This document shows, one piece after another, positions 1 through 5,104 of a stretch of DNA of 5,116 nt (the stretch's first letter is position 1; every line of letters starts with the position of its first letter). Source of the DNA: Actinomycetota bacterium (lineage in GTDB: Bacteria; Actinomycetota; Actinomycetes; Actinomycetales; Microbacteriaceae); contig WLHO01000056.1 of assembly GCA_009702645.1 (NCBI GenBank), positions 1 to 5,116 of the forward strand, written 5' to 3'. Position numbers and translations under genes: made by a program. Under the pieces are notes generated by a model. The model saw only the letters and a list, made by a program, of their open reading frames with translations, was not told where the DNA came from and did not search any database.

Positions 1-840
1 GCTGCACTAGCCCTGCTGTTTGGCTGGGGCCCTCTTGCCGCACTTGCTCTGGGGGGAATAAGTTACGTTTCGTCTTCGGGAATCACATCGGAACTTATCC
101 GCGAATCCGGATGGCGTCGCTCAGAGTTATCGCGGCGAATAGTCACGATCTTGGTCTTTGAAGATTTAGCCCTAGCTCCATACCTTCCTTTGTTAACTTC
201 ACTGGTGCTTGGCCTTTCCGCTGTAGCGGGATTGATTTCGGTATCGATTGCGCTCATTATCACCGGCATCATTTTGATCATTTCCTACCGCGGCAAGGCG
301 CAGTGGTCCAGAATTCTCAACCCTGATGTTCCAAGTGCCCTGTTGTTGACTGTCTTTGGCTCCGCACTTTTGGCTGCGGGCGTGGCAGACCTTGCTGGCT
401 TCTCAGGTGCCGTTGCTGCCTTCTTGGTTGGCTTACTACTTACTGGAGAAGTAGCCAACACTGTTCGAGGTCGACTCGGATCTCTTCGTGACTTGTTTGC
501 AGCAATCTTCTTTCTATTTTTTGGTCTCTCCACCAACTTTTCTGATCTGGTTGAAGTTTTCCCAGCCGTTGCGGTCCTGGTGGTATTCGGTGTTGCTGGC
601 AAGTTCGCGGTGGGCTGGTGGATTGCAAAGGACATGAACGATAAGAGCATGTGGGTCCGAGCTGGAGCGTTCCTAACTCCTAGGGGAGAATTCTCGATGG
701 TTATTGCTGCCCTTGCCGGACCGGTGGTGCTATCGGTAAGCCTCCAGGCAATAACCTTGAGCTACGTCTTTTTGACAGCGATTATTGGTTCATTGGTCAT
801 ACGTTTTATTAGAAGCGGATTCGACAGGGAGAGCAAATGA
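1..840 (+). CDS. Cation/proton antiporter, CPA2 (KefB-like) family, N-terminus missing
   Basis: The frame is open from base 1, so this is the last 279 residues of a membrane antiporter whose start lies outside the window; a TTG at 151 is internal. It is very hydrophobic, with roughly eight or nine membrane segments. Family marks visible are the SSSG segment (residues 24-27), an acidic pair E54-D55 in a helix (the position of the ion-binding QD/ED/DD pair in CPA2 exchangers), the SGAVAAFLVGLLL helix, and PRGEFS (227-232), which resembles KhtU-type and other Gram-positive antiporters. It probably exchanges Na+ or K+ for H+ across the cytoplasmic membrane. The protein ends soon after its last helix with no RCK/TrkA-N domain, so any nucleotide- or ion-sensing subunit would be a separate protein, perhaps upstream. 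The stop overlaps the rpiB start (ATGA). Family assignment is firm; the ion is unknown. Confidence 0.88.
   Translation, partial: AALALLFGWGPLAALALGGISYVSSSGITSELIRESGWRRSELSRRIVTILVFEDLALAPYLPLLTSLVLGLSAVAGLISVSIALIITGIILIISYRGKAQWSRILNPDVPSALLLTVFGSALLAAGVADLAGFSGAVAAFLVGLLLTGEVANTVRGRLGSLRDLFAAIFFLFFGLSTNFSDLVEVFPAVAVLVVFGVAGKFAVGWWIAKDMNDKSMWVRAGAFLTPRGEFSMVIAALAGPVVLSVSLQAITLSYVFLTAIIGSLVIRFIRSGFDRESK
826..839 (+). promoter_or_regulatory. rpiB ribosome binding site and ATGA stop/start overlap
   Basis: AGGGAG at 826-831 lies five bases before the ATG at 837-839, which overlaps the antiporter stop TGA at 838-840. The site is inside the antiporter reading frame and implies translational coupling of the two genes. 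Confidence 0.8.
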
Positions 841-1310
841 GAATTCACATTGCAACCGACCACGCGGGGCTCGAAACCAGTCACTTCCTAATTGAATCTC
901 TAGCCGCAGCCGGCCATGAAGTTTTTGATCACGGACCAAAGTCCTTCGATCCACTCGATGACTACCCAGGCTTTTGCATCAATGCTGCTCTTGCCGTGAT
1001 TCACGATCAACAAGCAGGAGTAGAGGCTTTGGGCGTTGTGCTCGGCGGATCGGGCAATGGCGAGCAGATAGCAGCCAATAAAGTTTCTGGAATCAGAGCC
1101 GCCCTAGTTTGGAATCAAGACACTGCGAAACTTGCTCGGTCTCATAATGACGCCAACGTGGTTGCCCTTGGGGCTAGGCAGCACACCAAAGAACAAGTAC
1201 TTGAGCTCATTCAGCTTTTTATCAAGGAACCATTCAGCGGGGACGAGCGTCACGCCAGACGCATTGGTAAGATTGCAACCTTTGAGCAAACTGGAGAAGT
1301 GCAACTTTAG
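837..1310 (+). CDS. rpiB: Ribose-5-phosphate isomerase B
   Basis: This cytosolic enzyme interconverts ribose 5-phosphate and ribulose 5-phosphate in the non-oxidative pentose phosphate pathway. The 157-residue product has the full RpiB/LacAB layout: the phosphate/substrate motif D8-H9 near the N-terminus (ATDHAG), the DDYP segment (41-44), the anion-hole loop GGSGNGEQIAANK (70-82), H103-N104, R114, and R138/R142 near the end. E. coli-type RpiB uses a catalytic cysteine in the loop; here that position is S72, and E76 matches the glutamate that acts as base in the M. tuberculosis enzyme, so this is the actinobacterial subtype. Length is normal. The start is set by a good ribosome binding site and by the conserved N-terminus. 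It sits second in a four-gene operon, overlapping the antiporter and abutting the DUF1648 gene. Confidence 0.97.
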   Translation: MRIHIATDHAGLETSHFLIESLAAAGHEVFDHGPKSFDPLDDYPGFCINAALAVIHDQQAGVEALGVVLGGSGNGEQIAANKVSGIRAALVWNQDTAKLARSHNDANVVALGARQHTKEQVLELIQLFIKEPFSGDERHARRIGKIATFEQTGEVQL

Positions 1311-2018
1311 ATGCAGTTTAGTTTTACGAGCCTAAACAGATTTTTTCTCACACCCTTGTCCGCAGTGGCATTTCTTGGGTGGGTCTATTTCCTTATCAGC
1401 TCTTCTTCACTGCCTGATCCAGTGGCCATTCACTGGGGAATTTCTGGCCAAGCCGATGGGTTTGTATCTCGTGATTCTTACATGCTTGTAGTCGCCCCTG
1501 CAATATTGATTCCTTGGGTCTTGCAGGCTCTTTTCTATGTGCTCAAGAAAAAATCGCCTTTGATTCAGAAGTTCATTGGCGGAGTTTTATCAATCATCTA
1601 TTGGATGTTGTTTGTAATCATGCTTTCTGCGACAGCAACCCAAATTGGCGATTCAAGCGCTGCCCAGTCAAGCTTTCCAATTTCCTTGATTGTGTTTTTG
1701 CTGGTCCTGATTCCATTTAGCCTTTGGTTTTCATTGGCTTTTCCTAGCATCGAGCTAGGAAATGATTTAGTGGTAAAGCTTCGCGGAATAAAGGTACTTA
1801 GTATTCCTATGAAGGAAATTCAAGACGTTGAAACAACCGCCATGACCCCTTGGAATTTTGGAGGGCTAGGGCTACGAGTATCTGGGAAGACTTTGGCATT
1901 TATCCCTAGCAAAGGCGAGGGTGTTGTGTTCAGTTTGCGATCCGGAGAAAAGGTTGCAGTTAGAAGCAATCAAGCGTCTGAGGTTGCCACTTCCGCGCTA
2001 TCAAAGCTTGGTGGCTAG
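1311..2018 (+). CDS. DUF1648 membrane protein with C-terminal PH-like domain
   Basis: This 235-residue integral membrane protein has no known function. Four membrane segments are seen at about 13-32, 57-78, 88-108 and 122-145. Between the first two lies the DUF1648 signature PDPVAIHWG (35-43) followed by G46 and D49-G50. After the last helix, residues about 147-232 form a soluble, beta-rich module with the W181-N-F-G-G-L-G-L-R pattern and repeated short hydrophobic strands, like the bacterial PH-like domains of many actinobacterial membrane proteins. The start is fixed: the codon before the ATG is the rpiB stop in the same frame. GGAG at 1293-1296 is 14 bases upstream, a long spacing, so coupling to rpiB termination is likely. 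DUF1648 also occurs in SdpI-type immunity proteins, but no toxin gene is visible nearby, so immunity should not be assumed. The gene is absent from the equivalent place in M. tuberculosis. Confidence 0.82.
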   Translation: MQFSFTSLNRFFLTPLSAVAFLGWVYFLISSSSLPDPVAIHWGISGQADGFVSRDSYMLVVAPAILIPWVLQALFYVLKKKSPLIQKFIGGVLSIIYWMLFVIMLSATATQIGDSSAAQSSFPISLIVFLLVLIPFSLWFSLAFPSIELGNDLVVKLRGIKVLSIPMKEIQDVETTAMTPWNFGGLGLRVSGKTLAFIPSKGEGVVFSLRSGEKVAVRSNQASEVATSALSKLGG

Positions 2019-2023
2019 AAGTG
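2010..2023 (+). promoter_or_regulatory. Weak ribosome binding site and GTG start of the glycosylase
   Basis: GGTGG at 2010-2014 lies six bases before GTG at 2021-2023 and is a poor match to the anti-Shine-Dalgarno sequence. The upstream stop TAG ends only two bases before the GTG. The start is settled by the protein: the enzyme needs proline directly after the initiator methionine, and this GTG gives MPEGH. Initiation probably depends on ribosomes finishing the upstream gene. Confidence 0.65.
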
Positions 2024-2821
2024 CCCGAGGGCCACTCAATTCATCGCGTCGCAAATACCTTCAGGACTGACTATCTTGATTCAAAAGTCAAAGTGTTTTC
2101 GCCTCAGGGGCGCTTTGAATCGGATGCCAAATTGGTCTCTGGCCGAAAACTAATTGAATCAACCGCAGTTGGTAAGCAGCTTTTTCTTACCTTTGACAAT
2201 GAGCTAACTATTCGAATCCACCTAGGTATTTACGGGAAGTGGAACTTCTATAAAGTACCTATTTCAAAAGCCCCAGAAATCTGGGGTCAGGTCCGAGCTC
2301 GCTTTGGGGGAAAGAGTGCCTCGGCAGATCTTCGAGGACCAACAGCGTGTGAGGTCATTGATCAAGAAGCGGTGAATTCAGTTCTAAAGAGGTTAGGTCC
2401 TGACCCACTCAATCCCGATCCAACAGGATCAGAAGCCTTGCGTTTTATCTCTAAGGCGAAAGGCTCCAAGGTTGCAATTGGAGCGGCGCTAATGAACCAG
2501 GCAGTTATCAGCGGCATCGGAAACGTCTATCGCGCCGAGCTGTTGTTTCGAGCAGGGCTGAACCCTAAAACTCCGGGTGAAAACATCAGTGAAAGCGCTC
2601 TGCTAGGCATCTGGGATGACGCTGTGAAGCTAATGCGTATCGGAGTAAAGAAGGGTGTGATGCTCACCAGGGACGATCACCTGACTGGGAGCGTGCTGGT
2701 GAAGGATCGCTACTTCGTCTATAAGCGTGATGGACTGGAGTGCAGGGTGTGCAATAAGAAGGTAGTGGTTGAGGAGTTTTTGGCTCGAAAGCTCTACTGG
2801 TGCCCGAAGTGTCAGAGGTAA
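2021..2821 (+). CDS. Fpg/Nei family DNA glycosylase / AP lyase (Nei2-like)
   Basis: This is a base-excision repair enzyme that removes oxidised bases and cuts the abasic site by beta/delta elimination. The 266-residue product has all family parts. The N-terminal catalytic P2-E3 (MPEGH) becomes active once methionine is removed. K52 in AVGKQL is the conserved beta-domain lysine. RLGPDPL (124-130) leads into the helix-two-turn-helix domain, with NQAVISGIGNVYRAE at 159-173 and DNA-contacting N168. A C-terminal zinc finger has C241, C244, C261 and C264, ending in CQR. MPEGH rather than MPELPEVE places it with Nei, near mycobacterial Nei2 (Rv2464c), whose gene also neighbours rpiB. Which lesion it prefers, oxidised pyrimidines or others, cannot be read from sequence. 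It is the last gene of the operon, and its stop lies one base from the 3' end of the opposing tRNA-Gly. Confidence 0.95.
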   Translation: MPEGHSIHRVANTFRTDYLDSKVKVFSPQGRFESDAKLVSGRKLIESTAVGKQLFLTFDNELTIRIHLGIYGKWNFYKVPISKAPEIWGQVRARFGGKSASADLRGPTACEVIDQEAVNSVLKRLGPDPLNPDPTGSEALRFISKAKGSKVAIGAALMNQAVISGIGNVYRAELLFRAGLNPKTPGENISESALLGIWDDAVKLMRIGVKKGVMLTRDDHLTGSVLVKDRYFVYKRDGLECRVCNKKVVVEEFLARKLYWCPKCQR

Positions 2822-2822
2822 T

Positions 2823-2896
2823 TGGAGCGGGTGACGGGAATCGAACCCGCGCCATCAGTTTGGAAAACTGAGGCTCTACCATTGAGCTACACCCGC
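2823..2896 (-). tRNA. tRNA-Gly (anticodon UCC)
   Basis: On the minus strand the sequence folds as a full cloverleaf: a seven-pair acceptor stem GCGGGTG/CACCCGC, a D arm with GCTC/GAGC, an anticodon stem TCAGT/ACTGA around the loop TTTCCAA, and a T arm GCGGG/CCCGT around TTCGATT. The anticodon TCC (plus-strand 2862-2864) reads GGA and, by wobble, GGG. The discriminator base is T and the CCA end is encoded (plus-strand 2823-2825). The gene converges on the glycosylase gene with one intervening base and diverges from tRNA-Pro. Confidence 0.97.
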
Positions 2897-2899
2897 GAA

Positions 2900-2913
2900 C
2901 GCTGTTCGCAGCG
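2900..2913. other. Perfect hairpin in the tRNA-Gly 5' leader
   Basis: CGCTG at 2900-2904 and CAGCG at 2909-2913 form a perfect five-pair stem. The loop is TTCG on the plus strand and CGAA on the minus strand. On the minus strand it ends three bases before the mature 5' end of tRNA-Gly, so it would sit in the leader removed by RNase P. On the plus strand it is followed by a pyrimidine-rich stretch (2914-2923) and could weakly stop transcription arriving from the glycosylase operon. Neither role is proven. Confidence 0.45.
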
Positions 2914-2929
2914 CCTCTATTCTATGGGA

Positions 2930-2959
2930 TAGACTAACCGAGGTTGTTGAAGGTGTAAA
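2930..2959 (+). promoter_or_regulatory. Candidate promoter for tRNA-Pro
   Basis: On the plus strand TAGACT (2930-2935) matches the -35 consensus at four of six positions, and TGTAAA (2954-2959) matches the -10 consensus at four of six with an 18-base spacer. Transcription would begin near 2966, about eight bases before the mature tRNA. These are the same two DNA segments that serve the minus-strand candidate with roles swapped. Both matches are weak. Confidence 0.3.
2931..2959 (-). promoter_or_regulatory. Candidate promoter for tRNA-Gly
   Basis: Read on the minus strand, TTTACA (plus-strand 2954-2959) matches the -35 consensus at five of six positions. It is followed after exactly 17 bases by TAGTCT (2931-2936), which keeps the TAnnnT core of a -10 element. 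Transcription would start near 2924, giving a leader of about 28 bases. TAGAAT on the minus strand at 2919-2924 is a better -10 by sequence but has no recognisable -35. Confidence 0.4.
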
Positions 2960-2973
2960 AGCCCTCAATCCAC

Positions 2974-3049
2974 CGGGGTGTAGCGTAGTGGCTAGCGCGC
3001 CTGCTTTGGGAGCAGGATATCGCAGGTTCGAGTCCTGTCACCCCGACCA
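2974..3049 (+). tRNA. tRNA-Pro (anticodon UGG)
   Basis: A complete cloverleaf is present: acceptor stem CGGGGTG/CACCCCG, D stem GCGT/GCGC with one G-T pair, anticodon stem CCTGC/GCAGG around the loop TTTGGGA, and T arm GCAGG/CCTGT around TTCGAGT. The anticodon TGG (3007-3009) reads CCA, CCG and probably other proline codons. G follows the anticodon, as expected for the m1G37 site of proline tRNAs. The discriminator is A and CCA is encoded (3047-3049). It lies 53 bases upstream of tig on the same strand. Confidence 0.97.
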
Positions 3050-3065
3050 CAAAACATAAACGCTC

Positions 3066-3084
3066 TGCCCTTTTTTATAGGGCG
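3066..3084 (+). other. T-rich-loop hairpin between tRNA-Pro and tig
   Basis: GCCC (3067-3070) can pair with GGGC (3080-3083), extended by one T-G pair, around a nine-base loop containing six consecutive T residues. The T run is in the loop, not after the stem, so this is not a standard intrinsic terminator. It may still help end tRNA-Pro transcripts or structure the tig leader; it ends seven bases before the tig ribosome binding site. Confidence 0.3.
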
Positions 3085-3091
3085 ATTACCC

Positions 3092-3105
3092 AGGAGATTA
3101 GTTTG
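3092..3105 (+). promoter_or_regulatory. Ribosome binding site fixing the TTG start of tig
   Basis: AGGAGA (3092-3097) lies five bases before TTG at 3103-3105. No ATG or GTG in this frame is better placed, and initiating at TTG gives the conserved trigger-factor N-terminus. The strong site with ideal spacing compensates for a weak start codon. Confidence 0.85.
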
Positions 3106-4419
3106 AAGACCAAAGTCGATCGCATTAATCCAACTCGCGTAAAGCTCAACATTGAAGTCACTCCAGAAGAGTTCAAGCCTTCTCTGGATCATGCTTACGA
3201 GCACATCGCTGAGCAGGTCAATGTCCCAGGCTTTAGAAAAGGCAAGATTCCTGCTGCAATTCTGGATCAGAGAGTTGGGCGTCCAGCCATTTTGGCTCAC
3301 GCCATCAACGATGGCCTGGATGGCATCTACAAAAAGGCACTAGAAGAAGCCAAGCTTCGCCCACTGGGTCAGCCTCAAGCTGATGTGAAGGCAACCCCTG
3401 ACGAGAAAACCTTTGAGGGAAACCTAGTTGTTGAAATTGAGGTCGAGGTAAGACCAGAAATCAAACTTCCTAGCTACAAAGGAATCAAGGTCGAAGTTGA
3501 CACCATCAAGGTTGCTGGCAAAGAAGTAGAGGATGAGCTAGATGCTCTCCGCGCTCGCTTTGGCACACTAAAGACTCTTGACCGCGCCGCCAAAAAGGGC
3601 GACTTCGTTGCAATCGACCTGAGTGCTTCTATTGAAGGTAAAGAAATTGACTCTGCCGAGAACATCTCTTATGAGGTGGGTTCCGGAAACTTGCTAGACG
3701 GTATCGATGAGGCGCTCGACACTCTGACTGCCGGAGAGACGACGGTCTTTCGCTCCAAGCTAGTTGGGGGAGACATGGCCGGAGTTGAGGCCGAGGTCAC
3801 AGTAAAGGTAATCGCAGTCAAGGAGCGCGAACTTCCAGTAGCGGATGACGCATTTGCGCAGATGGCAAGCCAGTTCGATACTTTGAAGGAGCTCAAGGAC
3901 GACATTGAGACTCAGATTGCCAAAGCCAAGACTTACTCTCAGGGTGCGCAGGCAAGAAATGTTTTGACCGATGCACTTTTGAAACTTGCGGATGTTCCTG
4001 TCTCCAAGGCAATCATCGAGTCTGACGTTAATCGTCACCTCGAGGGCGAAGGCAGATTGCAAGATGACAAACACCGCGCCGAAGTCACAGAAGAATCCGA
4101 AAAGTCTTTCAAGGTTCAGATGCTGCTCGATGAAATCGCCGAAGCCGAGAAGGTAAAGGTCAACGAGCAAGAGCTGATGCAGTATTTGGTCATGAGTAGC
4201 CAGAACTACGGCATGGACCCAAACGAGTTCATTGAGACCATCAGCAAAAACGGCCAAGTGCCAGCATTTGTTGGTGAGGTTTCACGACGCAAGGCTCTGC
4301 ACGCGGTTTTGGCTGAGGCGGTTGTGACCGACAAGGCCGGAGCTGCCGTTGATCTAACCGAGTTCCTCAAGGGAACCGCTACCCCAGAGCAGTCCCACGC
4401 TGGTCACGACCACGACTAA
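3103..4419 (+). CDS. tig: Trigger factor, ribosome-associated chaperone and prolyl isomerase
   Basis: Trigger factor binds beside the ribosomal exit tunnel and shields nascent chains. The 438-residue product shows the standard three-part build. The ribosome-binding domain (about 1-112) carries the signature GFRKGKIP (43-50), with FRK at 44-46 contacting ribosomal protein uL23. The FKBP-like peptidyl-prolyl isomerase domain (about 165-240) includes KKGDFVAID and GSGNLLDGIDEAL. The helical C-terminal domain (about 245-415) forms the chaperone arms. Length is normal. The protein ends in a short histidine- and acid-rich tail, SHAGHDHD (431-438). The gene lies downstream of tRNA-Pro and upstream of clpP1, the usual actinobacterial and wider bacterial order. 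No convincing promoter of its own is visible in the 53 bases after tRNA-Pro, so read-through from the tRNA promoter is possible. Confidence 0.98.
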   Translation: MKTKVDRINPTRVKLNIEVTPEEFKPSLDHAYEHIAEQVNVPGFRKGKIPAAILDQRVGRPAILAHAINDGLDGIYKKALEEAKLRPLGQPQADVKATPDEKTFEGNLVVEIEVEVRPEIKLPSYKGIKVEVDTIKVAGKEVEDELDALRARFGTLKTLDRAAKKGDFVAIDLSASIEGKEIDSAENISYEVGSGNLLDGIDEALDTLTAGETTVFRSKLVGGDMAGVEAEVTVKVIAVKERELPVADDAFAQMASQFDTLKELKDDIETQIAKAKTYSQGAQARNVLTDALLKLADVPVSKAIIESDVNRHLEGEGRLQDDKHRAEVTEESEKSFKVQMLLDEIAEAEKVKVNEQELMQYLVMSSQNYGMDPNEFIETISKNGQVPAFVGEVSRRKALHAVLAEAVVTDKAGAAVDLTEFLKGTATPEQSHAGHDHD

Positions 4420-4430
4420 GACACTGACTT

Positions 4431-4448
4431 TATTGCCCTAGGCGAACA
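4431..4448 (-). promoter_or_regulatory. ClgR-like operator upstream of clpP1
   Basis: Read on the minus strand, the 18 bases TGTTCGCCTAGGGCAATA fit the consensus I recall for actinobacterial ClgR sites, WNNWCGCYNANRGCGWWS, with two mismatches. Ten of the eleven core positions (CGCYNANRGCG, plus-strand 4434-4444) agree. It also contains GTTCGC followed by five bases and GC, as described for Streptomyces. ClgR is the activator of clpP1P2 and clpC in actinobacteria. The box lies just upstream of a candidate -35 element, a suitable place for an activator. Binding is inferred from sequence and context only. Confidence 0.6.
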
Positions 4449-4451
4449 AGC

Positions 4452-4480
4452 CTGATTCTTGGCGTTTTTGGAAGTATCTT
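4452..4480 (+). promoter_or_regulatory. Candidate clpP1 promoter with weak -35
   Basis: TATCTT (4475-4480) matches the -10 consensus at four positions. CTGATT (4452-4457), 17 bases upstream, is a poor -35 with three matches. The ClgR-like box ends four bases before it. A weak -35 adjoining an activator site fits an activator-dependent promoter, with a start near 4487. TTGGCG at 4459-4464 is a better -35 by sequence, but only a weak -10 (TATGGG at 4481) is suitably spaced. Confidence 0.35.
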
Positions 4481-4481
4481 T

Positions 4482-4511
4482 ATGGGAGATAGGCCCCATC
4501 AAATCAAGGAG
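4482..4511 (+). promoter_or_regulatory. clpP1 leader: small inverted repeat and ribosome binding site
   Basis: ATGGG (4482-4486) and CCCAT (4495-4499) form a five-pair inverted repeat with an eight-base loop, near the inferred transcription start. AAGGAG (4506-4511) is a strong ribosome binding site, 11 bases before the ATG at 4523. The next in-frame ATG at 4538 is too far away, so 4523 is the preferred start. The hairpin may be chance. Confidence 0.5.
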
Positions 4512-4522
4512 CAAGGCTACAA

Positions 4523-5104
4523 ATGGCAGATAAAGCTATGGACAAGTTCTCAACCGTTGAACGGTTGCTGAAGGACCGAATCATCTGGCTTGGAAGCGAA
4601 GTAAGAGATGACAACGCAAACGACATTTGCGCAAAGATCCTCTTTCTAGCAGCGGAAGATTCCACCAAGGATATTTATCTGTACATCAACTCACCTGGTG
4701 GATCAATCACTGCCGGTATGGCCATCTATGACACCATGCAGTACGTACCTAACGACATTGTGACCGTTGGAATTGGTATGGCAGCTTCCATGGGACAGTT
4801 CCTGCTATCTTCCGGAACCAAGGGCAAGCGCTACGCAACCCCAAACACTCGAGTACTTCTTCACCAGCCACTAGGTGGCTTCGGTGGAACTGCATCCGAC
4901 ATTCAGACTCAAGCCGAACTGATTATGTCCATGAAGCGTCAGCTAGCTCAGATTACTGCTGACCAGACTGGCAAGACTCTCGAACAAATCATGGCTGATG
5001 GTGACCGCGACCGTTGGTTCACCGCTGCCGAAGCACTCGAGTACGGATTCATTGACCACATTCAGGCATCTGCTGGCGTCGCCACCGGTGTTGGAAACAA
5101 GTAG
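4523..5104 (+). CDS. clpP1: ATP-dependent Clp protease proteolytic subunit, ClpP1 type
   Basis: This cytosolic serine peptidase (S14) forms the barrel of the Clp protease and degrades substrates unfolded by ClpX or ClpC. The 193-residue product carries the complete triad with family spacing: S89 in GMAASMGQ, H114 in LLHQP and D163 in DRDRWF. The oxyanion-hole and strand motifs INSPGGS (55-61) and [11 protein letters not shown] are intact. LGSEV near the N-terminus and [20 protein letters not shown] resemble M. tuberculosis ClpP1, and the position right after tig agrees. In actinobacteria ClpP1 usually works as a mixed 14-mer with ClpP2. GGAAG at 5104-5108, overlapping this stop, looks like the ribosome binding site of a following gene, presumably clpP2 just outside the window. 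The N-terminus is short, and any processing site cannot be judged. Confidence 0.97.
   Translation: MADKAMDKFSTVERLLKDRIIWLGSEVRDDNANDICAKILFLAAEDSTKDIYLYINSPGGSITAGMAIYDTMQYVPNDIVTVGIGMAASMGQFLLSSGTKGKRYATPNTRVLLHQPLGGFGGTASDIQTQAELIMSMKRQLAQITADQTGKTLEQIMADGDRDRWFTAAEALEYGFIDHIQASAGVATGVGNK

Noticed and set aside
285..650. 121-residue minus-strand open frame rich in Lys, Arg, Ala and Pro
   Set aside because: It is the antisense of hydrophobic antiporter helices, which produces this composition by base complementarity.
1311..2018. SdpI-type immunity protein
   Set aside because: DUF1648 is shared with SdpI, but the C-terminal part here is PH-like and no SdpC-like toxin or SdpR-like repressor is in view.
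2664..2882. Minus-strand open frame starting MVEPQFSKLMARVRFPSPAP
   Set aside because: Its first part is a translation of tRNA-Gly and the rest is antisense to the glycosylase zinc-finger region; it has no ribosome binding site or family resemblance.
2921..2933. Inverted repeat TCTAT-GGG-ATAGA as a repressor operator
   Set aside because: Five-base arms around a three-base centre are short and overlap promoter-like hexamers that are themselves TA-rich; no known operator is recognised.
2992..3300. Minus-strand open frame ending in a GDRTRTCDILLPKQAR-like peptide
   Set aside because: The peptide is the antisense translation of tRNA-Pro, a familiar annotation artefact; the rest is antisense to tig.
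3760..4257. 165-residue minus-strand open frame inside tig
   Set aside because: It lies wholly antisense to a well-conserved chaperone gene, with no ribosome binding site and composition typical of a shadow frame.
4435..4469. Intrinsic terminator for tig before TTTTT at 4465-4469
   Set aside because: Only three- or four-pair stems (for example CAAG/CTTG) can be drawn before the T run; the region is better explained by the ClgR-like box and promoter.
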